A stretch of 64,000 bases of DNA from JAPLDA01 sp043783155 (GCA_043783155.1 JAYVZS010000131.1:1-64000), one strand, 5' to 3'. Counted from the first letter of the stretch, positions 44,496 to 53,194 are shown. Notes: generated by a model from the letters alone, not told the origin. Numbers and translations: made by a program.

Positions 44496-45941
44496 TTATT
44501 TTCCCGTTACAGTAATTTTCTTTTGTAATTCCTGCACACTCGCTTTGAATTTTTTATCCGTTTCAATCAGGTTGTTTACCGTGCGGCAGGCGTGAAGTAC
44601 GGTTGCATGGTCTTTTCCTCCGCAATGCGCTCCGATGTTTGACAGTGAAGATTTTGTCATGCTCTTCGCAAAGTACATCGCGATTTGTCTCGCCTGTACA
44701 ACCTGGCGTTTACGGGTTTTTGATTTCAGCATTTCAATCGGAAGATCGAAATAATCGCATACTACTTTTTGGATGTAGTCAATGGAAACTTCGTGGTTGG
44801 TGTTCTTCACGAACTTATCAATCATTTGCTTCGCAAGGTCAAGCGTGACAGCTTTTCTGTTCAATGATGATTGCGCAAGAATTGAAATCAACGCGCCTTC
44901 TAATTCACGGATGTTCGACGTAACACTGTAAGCGATATATTCCACAATTTCTTTCGGCAATTCAATTCCGTCTACATACATCTTCTTATGAAGGATGGCG
45001 ATGCGTGTTTCAAGGTCAGGCATTTGAAGATCGGCAGCAAGTCCCCATTTGAAACGGGAGAGTAAACGCTGCTCCATTCCCTGGATGTCGACCGGAGCTT
45101 TATCAGAAGTAAGTATAAGTTGTTTTCCTGTCTGGTGAAGGTGGTTGAAGACATGGAAGAAAACATCCTGAGTTTTTTCTTTGCCTGCAAAAAACTGGAT
45201 GTCATCAAGGATGAGCACATCAATCATCTGGTAGAAATGAATGAAATCATTTTGCGCGTTGTTTTTTACGGCATCAATAAACTGGTGTGTAAATTTTTCA
45301 GACGACACATATAATACAGTCTTACCGGGATGCTGATTTTTAATTTCGATTCCGATGGCGTGGGCAAGATGTGTTTTTCCCATGCCAACTCCTCCGTAAA
45401 GAAGAAGCGGGTTAAAAGATGTTCCTCCCGGTTTGCTGGCAACAGCATAACCGGCTGAGCGCGCAAGACGGTTGCAATCTCCTTCTATAAATGTATCGAA
45501 CGAATAATTTTGATTGAGTTGAGATTCAACATTTACCTTCTTCAACCCCGGAATGATGAATGGGTTGCGGATGGTCTTATCAGTTGATGCCGGTAAACTA
45601 ACCGGGTTGTTTTTTAAATCACCGTTCCCTCTCGCGGGAATTTTTACCGTGTATGGTTTAGCGTCAGCGACAGCATTCTCCATCACGATGCTGTATTCAA
45701 GGCGACCTTCGTTGCCGAGCTGGTTGCGAATAATCTTACGAAGCAAAGGAACGTAATGCTCTTCAAGCCATTCATAGAAAAACTGGCTCGGTACTTCGAT
45801 GGTTAAAATTTTCTCTTCGAGTTTAACCGGCTTGATCGGTTCGAACCATGTTTTGAAGCTTTGTGCACTTACATTGTCTTTTATGATCTGAAGACATTTC
45901 TTCCAAACGGTTTCATAAGTTTTGTCCATTGTTGTTTTCAA
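44496..45941 (-). CDS. dnaA: Chromosomal replication initiator DnaA
   Basis: Binds DnaA boxes at oriC and opens the duplex. The 481 residues show domain I (about 1-85), a linker, the AAA+ domain with Walker A GGVGMGKTH and Walker B VLILDDIQFF, and domain IV ending with the DnaA signature GGKDHATVLHACRTV. No cluster of TTATNCACA boxes was found upstream or downstream, and dnaN is not adjacent, so the origin is probably elsewhere, as is common in Bacteroidota. It stands alone with its own terminator. Confidence 0.97.
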   Translation of the reverse strand: MKTTMDKTYETVWKKCLQIIKDNVSAQSFKTWFEPIKPVKLEEKILTIEVPSQFFYEWLEEHYVPLLRKIIRNQLGNEGRLEYSIVMENAVADAKPYTVKIPARGNGDLKNNPVSLPASTDKTIRNPFIIPGLKKVNVESQLNQNYSFDTFIEGDCNRLARSAGYAVASKPGGTSFNPLLLYGGVGMGKTHLAHAIGIEIKNQHPGKTVLYVSSEKFTHQFIDAVKNNAQNDFIHFYQMIDVLILDDIQFFAGKEKTQDVFFHVFNHLHQTGKQLILTSDKAPVDIQGMEQRLLSRFKWGLAADLQMPDLETRIAILHKKMYVDGIELPKEIVEYIAYSVTSNIRELEGALISILAQSSLNRKAVTLDLAKQMIDKFVKNTNHEVSIDYIQKVVCDYFDLPIEMLKSKTRKRQVVQARQIAMYFAKSMTKSSLSNIGAHCGGKDHATVLHACRTVNNLIETDKKFKASVQELQKKITVTGK

Positions 45942-46081
45942 GAAAAAGTGTTTTGTGTTGAGTGTTTCTTACTAATTTACTGAATCCCTTAATTGACGTC
46001 TCTTTCGAGGCATTGTATTCTGTGTTTCCTTATTCTTAATTTCAGTTAACAAATGTTCGCATAAAAAAAAGAAAAAAAAAA

Positions 46082-47017
46082 TTAAATCGCTATTGATTTT
46101 CTCGAAATTTTTAACGTGGTACCCACAGCATCTTTTTTCCTGGAATTTTTTTCGAAGTAATAATCAATTCTTCCGAGTTTAATTCCGGCCCAACCAACCT
46201 GTGCAACTAAAATTTCTTTTCCGTCACTGTTTTTGTAACGTACAGGTTCGTCAAGGAACGTATGCGTGTGCCCGCCTAAAATCAAATCGATGTTGCGTGA
46301 TTGTTTCGCAAGCAATTCATCTGAAATTTTTTCTTCCTTGTATTTATACCCGAGATGAGAAAGACAAATAACTAAATCACATTTTTTTTCTTCTTTTAAA
46401 AGATGACTGTAGTATTCCGCTTTCTTAACCGGATCATTGTAAATTGTGTTGCCGTAAAGTTTTTTGTCAACGAGTCCTTGGAGTTCTATTCCAATTCCAA
46501 AGACACCGATTTTGATGCCTCCTTTCTCAACTATTTTGTAGGGTTGGGTTTTATTGTTCAACGGTGTGTCGCAAAAATCATAATTCGAACAAAGTAAGGG
46601 AAAGTTTGCATTCGGCAATTGTTTTACTAAACCGTCCATGCCATTATCGAAATCATGATTGCCAATGGTGGACGCGTCGTATCCCATATCGCTCATCAGT
46701 TTCAATTCCACTTCTCCTCCGAACATATTAAAGTAAGGTGTTCCCTGGAAAATATCACCGACATCAAGCAGCAACACATTTTTTTCTTCAGCTCTTATCT
46801 TTTTTATCAAAGCAGATCGTCTTGCCACACCACCAAGCCCGGCATATTTCGGATCGTTGTCAGGAAACGGATCCACATGGCTGTGAACATCGTTTGTATG
46901 AAGAATGGTGATCTTCTCAATCTCACGACTTGCTAATAAGTCGAGTGGAAATGTACTCAGTCCTAACAGGGCTGCGCTTCCGGCAAGTGTTTTGAGAAAA
47001 TATCTTCTATCTGACAT
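46082..47017 (-). CDS. UshA-like metallophosphatase (5-prime-nucleotidase N-terminal domain)
   Basis: A calcineurin-like phosphoesterase of 311 residues. The N-terminus SDRRYFLKTLAGSAALLG fits a twin-arginine signal. Metal-binding motifs are HTNDVHSHVD, DVGDIFQG, GNHDFDNG and LGGHTHTF. Complete UshA proteins carry a second substrate-binding domain of about 200 residues, absent here but encoded by the gene directly upstream, whose 3-prime end overlaps this start by 11 bases. The pair probably forms a two-chain periplasmic nucleotidase. Confidence 0.88.
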   Translation of the reverse strand: MSDRRYFLKTLAGSAALLGLSTFPLDLLASREIEKITILHTNDVHSHVDPFPDNDPKYAGLGGVARRSALIKKIRAEEKNVLLLDVGDIFQGTPYFNMFGGEVELKLMSDMGYDASTIGNHDFDNGMDGLVKQLPNANFPLLCSNYDFCDTPLNNKTQPYKIVEKGGIKIGVFGIGIELQGLVDKKLYGNTIYNDPVKKAEYYSHLLKEEKKCDLVICLSHLGYKYKEEKISDELLAKQSRNIDLILGGHTHTFLDEPVRYKNSDGKEILVAQVGWAGIKLGRIDYYFEKNSRKKDAVGTTLKISRKSIAI

Positions 47018-47768
47018 GGACGATTCGCTGGTCTTTCTTTACAATCACGTGTTCTCCTTCTTTTGATTTCTGCATGATGTACTGAATGATGGCATCTCTG
47101 ACTTTCAGATTCATGCGATCCCGTTCTTTTACTTCTGCAAGAAAAAATAACTGGTCGCCTCCATTCGCAAGATAATCGGACGTAATTGCTTTGTATGTTT
47201 TAGTTGAGTCAAACGGATGGTTGTTGATAAAAATATTCACCGCTTCATTGTTTTTTATCTCAAACGTTGCACCTCCCAGAGGCGCTCCGTCTTTTGAGGC
47301 TATGAAGTTAAATATTTTTTTCACAAGCGCACCATTTATTTTTAATACGACCAATTCATTTTCAAATGGCATCAATTCAAAAACATTTCCTTTCGTGATG
47401 TTTCCCTTAGGAAGTGAGTTGCGCAATCCTCCGTTGTTCAGGAAAATAAAATCAGCCGGTTTGTTATCAGTTGGATAATATGTTTTGTTGGAAACGTACA
47501 AGCAGGCATCAGCGACAAAGTCACCGAGCAATCCTTCGGGTTGTCCTTTTTCCATTGCCTGGTCCGAAACACCGAGCACAGCGCTCATGTCGGAAGTCAT
47601 TGCTTTTTGATACGGAAGAATTTTGAAATACTCGGCTGAATCCACATCGCTGTTTGCGGAAGATTCCAATTGATAATTTTTCGTTTCTACTTTGCTGATT
47701 TTTGTACTGCTTCCGCAGCCCGCTGACAGCAGGGGAAAGAGAAGAGGTATGAAAAATTTTCCGGACAT
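47007..47768 (-). CDS. 5-prime-nucleotidase C-terminal domain lipoprotein
   Basis: Encodes 253 residues; the lipoprotein signal ends FPLLSAGCGSS. The remainder is the UshA C-terminal domain: ADFIFLNNGGLRNSLPKGNI, VFELMPFENELVVL, YKAITSDYLANGGDQLFFL. This domain normally positions the nucleotide against the metal centre of the N-terminal domain. It comes first in transcription order and overlaps the metallophosphatase gene, so the two halves are made together but in reversed order compared with one-chain UshA. Confidence 0.87.
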   Translation of the reverse strand: MSGKFFIPLLFPLLSAGCGSSTKISKVETKNYQLESSANSDVDSAEYFKILPYQKAMTSDMSAVLGVSDQAMEKGQPEGLLGDFVADACLYVSNKTYYPTDNKPADFIFLNNGGLRNSLPKGNITKGNVFELMPFENELVVLKINGALVKKIFNFIASKDGAPLGGATFEIKNNEAVNIFINNHPFDSTKTYKAITSDYLANGGDQLFFLAEVKERDRMNLKVRDAIIQYIMQKSKEGEHVIVKKDQRIVHVR

Positions 47769-47888
47769 GAAAGCAAAAAAAAGTGTGTTATAACTTTAAT
47801 CGTCACAATGATAATTTTTTTTGTTTGTATTTTCACCAACATTAAAAAAATAATTAAAAAGATTTAAAAGAAATTATCCGGATATTTT

Positions 47889-48293
47889 ATGTATCAGTCA
47901 GAAGTTCAAATCAGGGTGCGTTATGCCGAAACCGATCAGATGGGTTACGTGTACTATGGGAATTACGCCGGTTATTTTGAAGTGGCGCGCGTGGAGACTT
48001 TGCGCAATCTTGGTTTCAGTTACAAAGCAATTGAGGCAAGCGGAATTATTTTGCCTGTGCTGAGTTTTTCCATCAAATATATCAAGCCGGGATTTTATGA
48101 TGATTTACTTACGATTAAAGTCATGATCAAAGAAATGCCAATGGCGAGAATAAGATTCGATTACGAAACGTATAATGAAAAGGATGAACGGATCAACATT
48201 GCCGATACCACCCTTGTCTTTATTAATAAGAGTACGAATAAGCCCTGCCCGGCACCGGAAGATTTTATGAATGAGATTAAAAAGTTTTTTTAG
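47889..48293 (+). CDS. Acyl-CoA thioesterase, YbgC/4-hydroxybenzoyl-CoA type
   Basis: Hot-dog fold thioesterase of 134 residues. The catalytic Asp lies in RYAETDQMGYVYYGNY, the family signature, followed by YFEVARVETLRNLG. Members hydrolyse short or aromatic acyl-CoA; in Gram-negatives YbgC accompanies the Tol-Pal system, though no tol gene is present here. Single gene, divergent from the split nucleotidase pair. Confidence 0.9.
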   Translation: MYQSEVQIRVRYAETDQMGYVYYGNYAGYFEVARVETLRNLGFSYKAIEASGIILPVLSFSIKYIKPGFYDDLLTIKVMIKEMPMARIRFDYETYNEKDERINIADTTLVFINKSTNKPCPAPEDFMNEIKKFF

Positions 48294-48305
48294 GTAAGCT
48301 TTTTA

Positions 48306-48422
48306 GTTCACGCAGAGGCCGCAGACGAGCCGCGTGCGCAGAAAAAATGCGAAACCAATATTTGCCAGGAAAATCTTTTACCTCCTTCAGCGTCCTCCGC
48401 TTCTCGGCAACCTCTTCGTGAA
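48306..48422. repeat. Long inverted repeat, ACGCAGAG...CTCTTCGTGAAA family, copy B
   Basis: The left arm starts TTCACGCAGAGGCCGCAGAC and the right arm ends CGGCAACCTCTTCGTGAAAC, with an AT-rich centre. Two related copies are at 30262-30370 and 49876-49966. It borders the decayed region that follows. Confidence 0.7.
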
Positions 48423-48428
48423 ACACCT

Positions 48429-48675
48429 CTAAGGATTAGTGGTGTTTACCACGGGATAAATCCTTGTGATCTTCAAATTTGAAACCGGATTTACCACCAA
48501 CGGAATCTTTTCAATTCTTGTTTCGCTTGTATCCAGACCATATGCTTTTGTATCCGCCTGCGCCAGTTGTTTGATTGCGAAATAACTCTTGAGAATAAAT
48601 CCGTCCCTGAAACTAAATTCATTCTCCGCGGAAAGGAATTTTTCGAGCACGACAAATCTGAAGTCGCCGGCAAGA
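48429..48675 (-). pseudogene. 3-prime remnant of an unrecognised gene
   Basis: A coding-like frame of about 80 codons (GDFRFVVLEKFLSAENEFSF to YPVVNTTNP) whose first codons come from the IS4 transposase fragment, in another frame. I do not recognise the family. It is best read as the tail of a gene cut by the insertion element or by a later deletion. Confidence 0.5.
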
Positions 48676-48967
48676 TTTAACATCAAATTGCGTGTGTATT
48701 TTTACAGCTCCTTTCTCTTGGCGAAACTTTGCCCACCAAAACACATTCAGACATAAATCAACTGTAGAAGAATCTATGGCATAAACATCTCCTTTAATGG
48801 TTGGAAGAACATCTGAATTATTTCTACAAAGAATTTTTGCCTCTACAATTAGAATATTTGCAAAGTCTGCAAATATTCGCCAATCACGATTTTCATTTGC
48901 ATAAGCTAAATTTGATTTTGATATTCCAGTGCCCATTCCTAATTTACGTCTTGAATGATAGAATCAA
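48675..48967 (-). mobile_element. Internal fragment of an IS4-family transposase
   Basis: About 97 codons resembling the catalytic start of IS4-type DDE transposases of Bacteroidota: RRKLGMGTGISKSNLAYANE, RDWRIFADFANILI, then YAIDSSTVDLCLNVFWWAKF with the first catalytic Asp, and GAVKIHTQFDVK. The N-terminus is lost at a stop near 48970, and the sequence switches to another gene near 48675. The remaining DDE residues and both inverted repeats are missing, so it is a dead relic. Confidence 0.82.
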
Positions 48968-49042
48968 TTCAAATCGTTTTAACTTTTAAACAGCACATAA
49001 CCCTTATCTATCAATGCTTTCAAAGAACGATAACTAAAAACG

Positions 49043-49813
49043 TTAGGATGGCAGTGTCTGCAGGTCTAAACTCATCTCACCGATTTCATCCAGGAAAATA
49101 GTGCCTTCATGCGCTTCTTCAAACAACCCTTTTTTGTCTTTGATGGCTCCTGTAAAAGCGCCTGCTTTGTGACCGAACAATTCACTCTCTAAAATTTCTT
49201 TGCTGATGGCAGCGCAATTCACCGCGACAAAATTTTTATTTCTTCTGGCTCCGCCATAATGAATGGATTGCGCGAAAACTTCTTTTCCCGTTCCGGTTTC
49301 ACCGAGCAACAAAACTGTCGTATCTGTTGCCGCTACTTTTGTCGCAAGCAAAACAGCTTCCTTAATTTGTTTTGATGAACCGAGAATGTTTTCAAAGCTG
49401 TATTTCTCTCCGACCTTTTTTTCGAGGAGACTTACGCGCTTCCGGAGTTGTACTTTTTCCATTGCGCGATTCAGGAGCGGGATTATTTTATCGTTGTCAT
49501 CTCCCTTGGTAATGTAATCCATTGCGCCGTTACGAATTGATTTTACTCCGTCGGGAATGTTGCCGTAAGCGGTAAGTACAATGATTTCAATCAGCGGGTA
49601 TTTTGTTTTGATCTATGAAGTCAATTCAATTCCATCCGCATCCGGAAGTTTTACATCGCAAATGATTGCATCGATTTCAAGTTGGTCTAATTTTTTGAGA
49701 GCTGATTTGGCATCTCCCGCTTCACTCACATTAAAACCTTCCAATGAAATAATACGAGCAAGCAAACCGCGAAGTTTGTCTTCGTCATCAATGATCAGGA
49801 TATTGCCTTTCAT
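49043..49813 (-). pseudogene. Sigma-54-dependent response regulator (NtrC family), broken
   Basis: A receiver domain (KGNILIIDDEDKLRGLLAR, DAIICDVKLPDADGIELTS with the phospho-acceptor Asp) is followed by an in-frame TAG at about 49613. The same frame then resumes as IKTKYPLIEIIVLTAYGNIP and the AAA+ domain with Walker A GETGTGKE and GAFTGA (the sigma-54 contact). The frame ends after LDLQ, where the family would continue for about 200 residues. So there is one nonsense change and one 3-prime truncation, next to the IS4 fragment. No partner kinase is nearby. Confidence 0.88.
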
Positions 49814-49875
49814 GTATTCGTTTTTCGGAAAAGAATTATCAAAGGTAGAAAACGAATGCTACTCAAAAATTTTAT

Positions 49876-49966
49876 TTCATGCGAAGGCGCAGAGATCGCA
49901 AAGTTAAATTTTAAATAGCATTTCTTTTTGCAGACCTTCTTAGCGAACGTTGCGCTTTTGCGAGAC
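49876..49966. repeat. Long inverted repeat, GCGCAGAG family, copy C
   Basis: The left arm TTTCATGCGAAGGCGCAGAG and the right arm TTGCGCTTTTGCGAGAC pair imperfectly around TAAATTTTAAATA. It is related to copies A and B. Together with copy B it brackets the pseudogene patch. Confidence 0.65.
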
Positions 49967-49970
49967 ACTA

Positions 49971-50882
49971 TTATAATTTATCCATCAGGAATTTGTACAT
50001 CTTCATCATGCTTTCAATGTCCTTTTTATGTACTTTCTCATTTGGTGAGTGAACAAAATCTTCCGCGGCACCTATAAAACACCAGTCAATCGGATACGGT
50101 TGCTTTTGTAGTTCAGTTCCGTCGCTTCCGCCCGAACCTTCCACTTCTAATTGAAAAGGAAGTCCGCTTTCTTTTGCGAGCCCGATAATTTTATTCAGAA
50201 AAATTCTTCTTGGAATTCCAGTGTCCCGTATCGATATCACTACTCCTTCTCCATGAACAACTCCTTCTGTAATCCATGTGATGTCGGAAATCAGCGATTG
50301 ACGAACATTGAAATTTTCAAAAAGAAATTTCGCGAGATAAGGAACGCTGCCGCCACCGTGTTCTTCCCAACATGAAAAAACGACGGCGCCATGTTCGATT
50401 GTTTCACATAGATGAAGCGCATTCCAAACGCCGAGTCGGTTATCCATGTAACAGCACTGAACAAAATTGTCGTCCTCCCTCCAATTGGGTTTATATGAAA
50501 GATCAGTTCCGCGTTCTATTTCGCGGACTGATTTATACGTGATGTGATTTTCCTCATCAGAATATGCTTTGCATTCCACTTTTCCTTTGCTGTCTTCGCC
50601 GACTAATTCAGTCCCGTTTTCAAAATGCGGACTGCCTACTCTCACCAATTGATTTTTGTAACGGACAGTAAAACCGATGTTGTCAAGATGCGCATACACG
50701 GCCGTTCTGGGAGTTCCGAAAACCAAGACAATGCAATTCTGAAAATCATCTCCCGAAAATATTTGCGGCTGAACTTTCCATGATGATTTATTATTCGAAA
50801 TATAATTCAGGACAAAATCCGTCATCGCGCCTTCATTACCGGATGGAGCGTGGATGGAGCAAAGTTGTTGGAGGAGTTTCAT
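49971..50882 (-). CDS. M42-like family metallopeptidase
   Basis: A cytoplasmic zinc aminopeptidase-like protein of 303 residues. Motifs fit the M42/M28-type di-zinc site: AVYAHLDNIGF (His, Asp), CYMDNRLGVWNAL (bridging Asp), CWEEHGGG (Glu-Glu) and FVHSPNEKV (His near the C-terminus). It is somewhat shorter than M42 proteins of about 350 residues because the inserted PDZ-like domain is reduced. Probably trims peptides; specificity unknown. Confidence 0.82.
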   Translation of the reverse strand: MKLLQQLCSIHAPSGNEGAMTDFVLNYISNNKSSWKVQPQIFSGDDFQNCIVLVFGTPRTAVYAHLDNIGFTVRYKNQLVRVGSPHFENGTELVGEDSKGKVECKAYSDEENHITYKSVREIERGTDLSYKPNWREDDNFVQCCYMDNRLGVWNALHLCETIEHGAVVFSCWEEHGGGSVPYLAKFLFENFNVRQSLISDITWITEGVVHGEGVVISIRDTGIPRRIFLNKIIGLAKESGLPFQLEVEGSGGSDGTELQKQPYPIDWCFIGAAEDFVHSPNEKVHKKDIESMMKMYKFLMDKL

Positions 50883-50884
50883 GC

Positions 50885-50960
50885 TGGTTTTAAAAGTTTA
50901 CGTGTTTACTTGTTTACGGTTTGGGGAGAGGAAGTGTTGATGTGTTTAATTGGCGGTGGT
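50885..50960. repeat. Degenerate GTTTACGTGTTTACTTG repeat upstream of the M42 gene
   Basis: A short run of GTTTACGTGTTTACTTGTTTACGG and GTGTTTAATTGG variants, related to the arrays near recF and nrnA, occupies the region just upstream of the start codon. Confidence 0.5.
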
Positions 50961-51034
50961 CATTCAGGAGGAATCTCGCAATGAGTAAGGGACATCTCTT
51001 ATTTAAACAAAATTTATCCTGAATGACGAAAGCG

Positions 51035-52111
51035 TTAAGGTATCAGTTTTACAAGTTTGTCTTCTAAAATATTTTCTTCAGAGATTATTTTTCCTTTGAG
51101 GGTAGGAGATTTAATTCCGTTTCCAAAGAATGTATTACCGGTAAATATTCTTGCTTCGTCCCAGCGATTTTCATCAATAAAAGACTGAAGGAGTTTTGCT
51201 CCGCCTTCAATAATGACAGACTGAATATTTTTTTGATGAAGGGATGTTAAAATTTGCTGAAGAACGGGTTTGCTAAAATCAATTTTGATGAATTCGAGGT
51301 TATCAGAGACTCTATCTGCTAACTTCTTTTCTCCTATCCGCGAACTCATTGCTCCCTGCTCTATATATATGTATGTTGTTGCAGCTGCATCGAACAGATT
51401 CAGGTTGCTTTTTAATCTCAATTCCTTATCAATGACAATCCTAACAGGATTTTTTCCATTCCAGCCCCTCACCGTAAGCGATGGGTTGTCACTCTCAGCG
51501 GTTTTTGTCCCAACCATAATGGCTTGTTCTTCACTTCTCCATTTGTGAACGAGCTTTCTTGAATACTCATTGCTGATCCATTTGTTTTCTTCTGTAATTT
51601 TTTCGGGAGCAATAAAACCATCCATGCTTTGCGCATACTTGAGGATGATGTAAGGACGTTTCTTCTCATGAAAAGTGAAAAAACGTTTGTTTAGTTCGAA
51701 GCATTCTTCTTCAAGAATCGCGGTAGTGACTCTTATTCCTGCTTCTACAAGTTTCTTGATTCCTGAACCATTCACTTTTGCAAACGGATCTATGTTACCA
51801 ATTACAACGCGCGGAATTTTTTTTAAGATGATCAGGTCAGCACAGGGAGGCGTTTTTCCAAAATGCGTGCAGGGCTCGAGGTTCACATACAATGTCGAAT
51901 GTTTCAGAATTTCTTCTCCGTGTTTGGCAATCACAGCATTGATGGCATTTACTTCAGCATGTGCTTGCCCGAATTGTTGATGAAATCCTTCCCCGATTAT
52001 TTTATCGTCATGTACGATAACCGCTCCTACCATTGGATTCGGAGCCACATGTCCCAATCCGTTCAATGCGATTTCAATGCAACGGCGCATGTATTTTTGA
52101 TCAGCAGTCAT
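51035..52111 (-). CDS. ribD: Bifunctional riboflavin biosynthesis protein RibD
   Basis: Deaminates and then reduces the pyrimidine intermediate of riboflavin synthesis. The 358 residues hold an N-terminal zinc deaminase domain (HAEVNAI, and PCTHFGKTPPCAD with the zinc cysteines) and a C-terminal NADPH reductase domain (about 150-355, with YAQSMDGFIA and VIIEGGAKLLQSFI). Full length. It is divergent from prmC with 71 bases between; no FMN riboswitch was recognised in that gap. Confidence 0.95.
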   Translation of the reverse strand: MTADQKYMRRCIEIALNGLGHVAPNPMVGAVIVHDDKIIGEGFHQQFGQAHAEVNAINAVIAKHGEEILKHSTLYVNLEPCTHFGKTPPCADLIILKKIPRVVIGNIDPFAKVNGSGIKKLVEAGIRVTTAILEEECFELNKRFFTFHEKKRPYIILKYAQSMDGFIAPEKITEENKWISNEYSRKLVHKWRSEEQAIMVGTKTAESDNPSLTVRGWNGKNPVRIVIDKELRLKSNLNLFDAAATTYIYIEQGAMSSRIGEKKLADRVSDNLEFIKIDFSKPVLQQILTSLHQKNIQSVIIEGGAKLLQSFIDENRWDEARIFTGNTFFGNGIKSPTLKGKIISEENILEDKLVKLIP

Positions 52112-52171
52112 TGCTGCGAAGATAGGAAAGAGGTTTCAAGTTTATTGTTTAAAGTTCAGTCGCGATTTCCT

Positions 52172-52178
52172 TACTTTG
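52172..52178 (+). promoter_or_regulatory. Candidate -7 box TACTTTG just before prmC
   Basis: Reads TTACTTTGCC, one base shorter than TAnnTTTG. The prmC ATG begins five bases after the box, so a transcript from it would be leaderless. No clear -33 box. Confidence 0.4.
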
Positions 52179-52182
52179 CCTG

Positions 52183-53130
52183 ATGAAAGTGAGTGAATTG
52201 ATTTCGGTGTACCGTGAAGCACTGAAGAATATCTATGAGGAAGGTGAATTATCGCAGGTGATTTTTCTTGTATTGGAGCATGTGAAGGATTTTTCTAAGA
52301 TCGACCTGGCGATGAAGAATGAAGAATTAATTTCTGATTCTGAAAAGGAAAAGTTCGAACACATACTTTCCGAACTCAAAACGAATAAACCGATTCAGTA
52401 TGTTTTGGGCGTTGCCTGGTTTTCGGGCATGAAATTAAAAGTGAATGAGCATGTTTTGATTCCGCGACAAGAAACTGAAGAGTTAGTTGAATGGATTTAC
52501 AAGGGCGATGGGCGAGGGACGGGGGACGGTTTGAGAATATTAGATATTTGTACCGGCAGCGGGTGCATTGCGCTCGCTCTGAAAAAAAAATTACCCCAAT
52601 CTGAAATTTATGCGCTTGATATTTCAGAACAAACCATTGCTGTTGCAAAAGAAAACTCAATACGTAATAAAGCAGAAGTAACATTTATTCTACAGGACAT
52701 TCTCCAACTTCCAACTTCTAATCTCCAACCCCCAACTTCCAATTTCCAACTTCCATCCTCCAATCTCCCATTCACCGATTCACCGATTCACCGATTCAAT
52801 ATTCTTGTAAGCAACCCACCCTACGTCCTCGAAACTGAAAAGCAACAGATGAACAATAAAGTACTCAACTTCGAGCCTCACCTTGCATTGTTTGTAAAGG
52901 ACAATGATCCGTTGGTTTTTTACAATGCCATTGCTGATTTCGCTTTAACACATTTAAAACCTTACGGCGAACTTTATTTCGAGATTAATGAGTCAAAAGG
53001 AAAAGAAGTAAAGGAATTGCTTATGAGTAAAGGATTCTCCGATATTGTAGTTAAAAAAGATTTGAATGAAAGAGACAGAATGGTAAAGGCGATCTTGAAG
53101 CCGAACGAACAACTAAAAAATAAGAACTAA
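52183..53130 (+). CDS. prmC: Peptide chain release factor N5-glutamine methyltransferase
   Basis: Methylates the GGQ glutamine of release factors. The 315 residues are longer than the family norm (about 280-290). A helical N-domain is followed by SAM motif ILDICTGSGCIALAL (119-133) and catalytic NPPY (211-214). Two in-frame additions stand out: GDGRGTGDG at 108-116 from a G-rich tract, and about 29 residues at 175-203 (LPTSNLQPPTSN, PSSNLPFTDSPIH) from CTTCCAACTT and ACCGATTC repeats. Both lie in loops by comparison with known structures, so activity may survive. Confidence 0.93.
   Translation: MKVSELISVYREALKNIYEEGELSQVIFLVLEHVKDFSKIDLAMKNEELISDSEKEKFEHILSELKTNKPIQYVLGVAWFSGMKLKVNEHVLIPRQETEELVEWIYKGDGRGTGDGLRILDICTGSGCIALALKKKLPQSEIYALDISEQTIAVAKENSIRNKAEVTFILQDILQLPTSNLQPPTSNFQLPSSNLPFTDSPIHRFNILVSNPPYVLETEKQQMNNKVLNFEPHLALFVKDNDPLVFYNAIADFALTHLKPYGELYFEINESKGKEVKELLMSKGFSDIVVKKDLNERDRMVKAILKPNEQLKNKN
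52695..52804. repeat. Intergenic-type repeat tract inserted inside prmC
   Basis: Seven or so CCAACTTC/CCAATTTC variants, then three exact ACCGATTC-type octamers (CACCGATTCACCGATTC). The same CTTCCAACTT family fills spacers near clpB and ndk. Net length in prmC is a multiple of three and contains no stop. Confidence 0.88.
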
Positions 53131-53194
53131 CAATTAAAAATCAAGCCAAGAAAGCTAACAAGATTTTATCTTTACATCATCAGAAAAAAAAAAC

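Noticed and set aside
45942..46081. oriC upstream of dnaA
   Set aside because: No cluster of TTATNCACA boxes or AT-rich unwinding repeats was recognised, and dnaN is not nearby. GC skew was not computed.
48619..48674. Continuation of the IS4 transposase frame to 48619
   Set aside because: Residues after about FDVK no longer match the transposase; the frame runs into the other gene out of phase.
51035..52183. FMN riboswitch upstream of ribD or ribH
   Set aside because: The spacers are too short and lack the conserved RFN element sequences.
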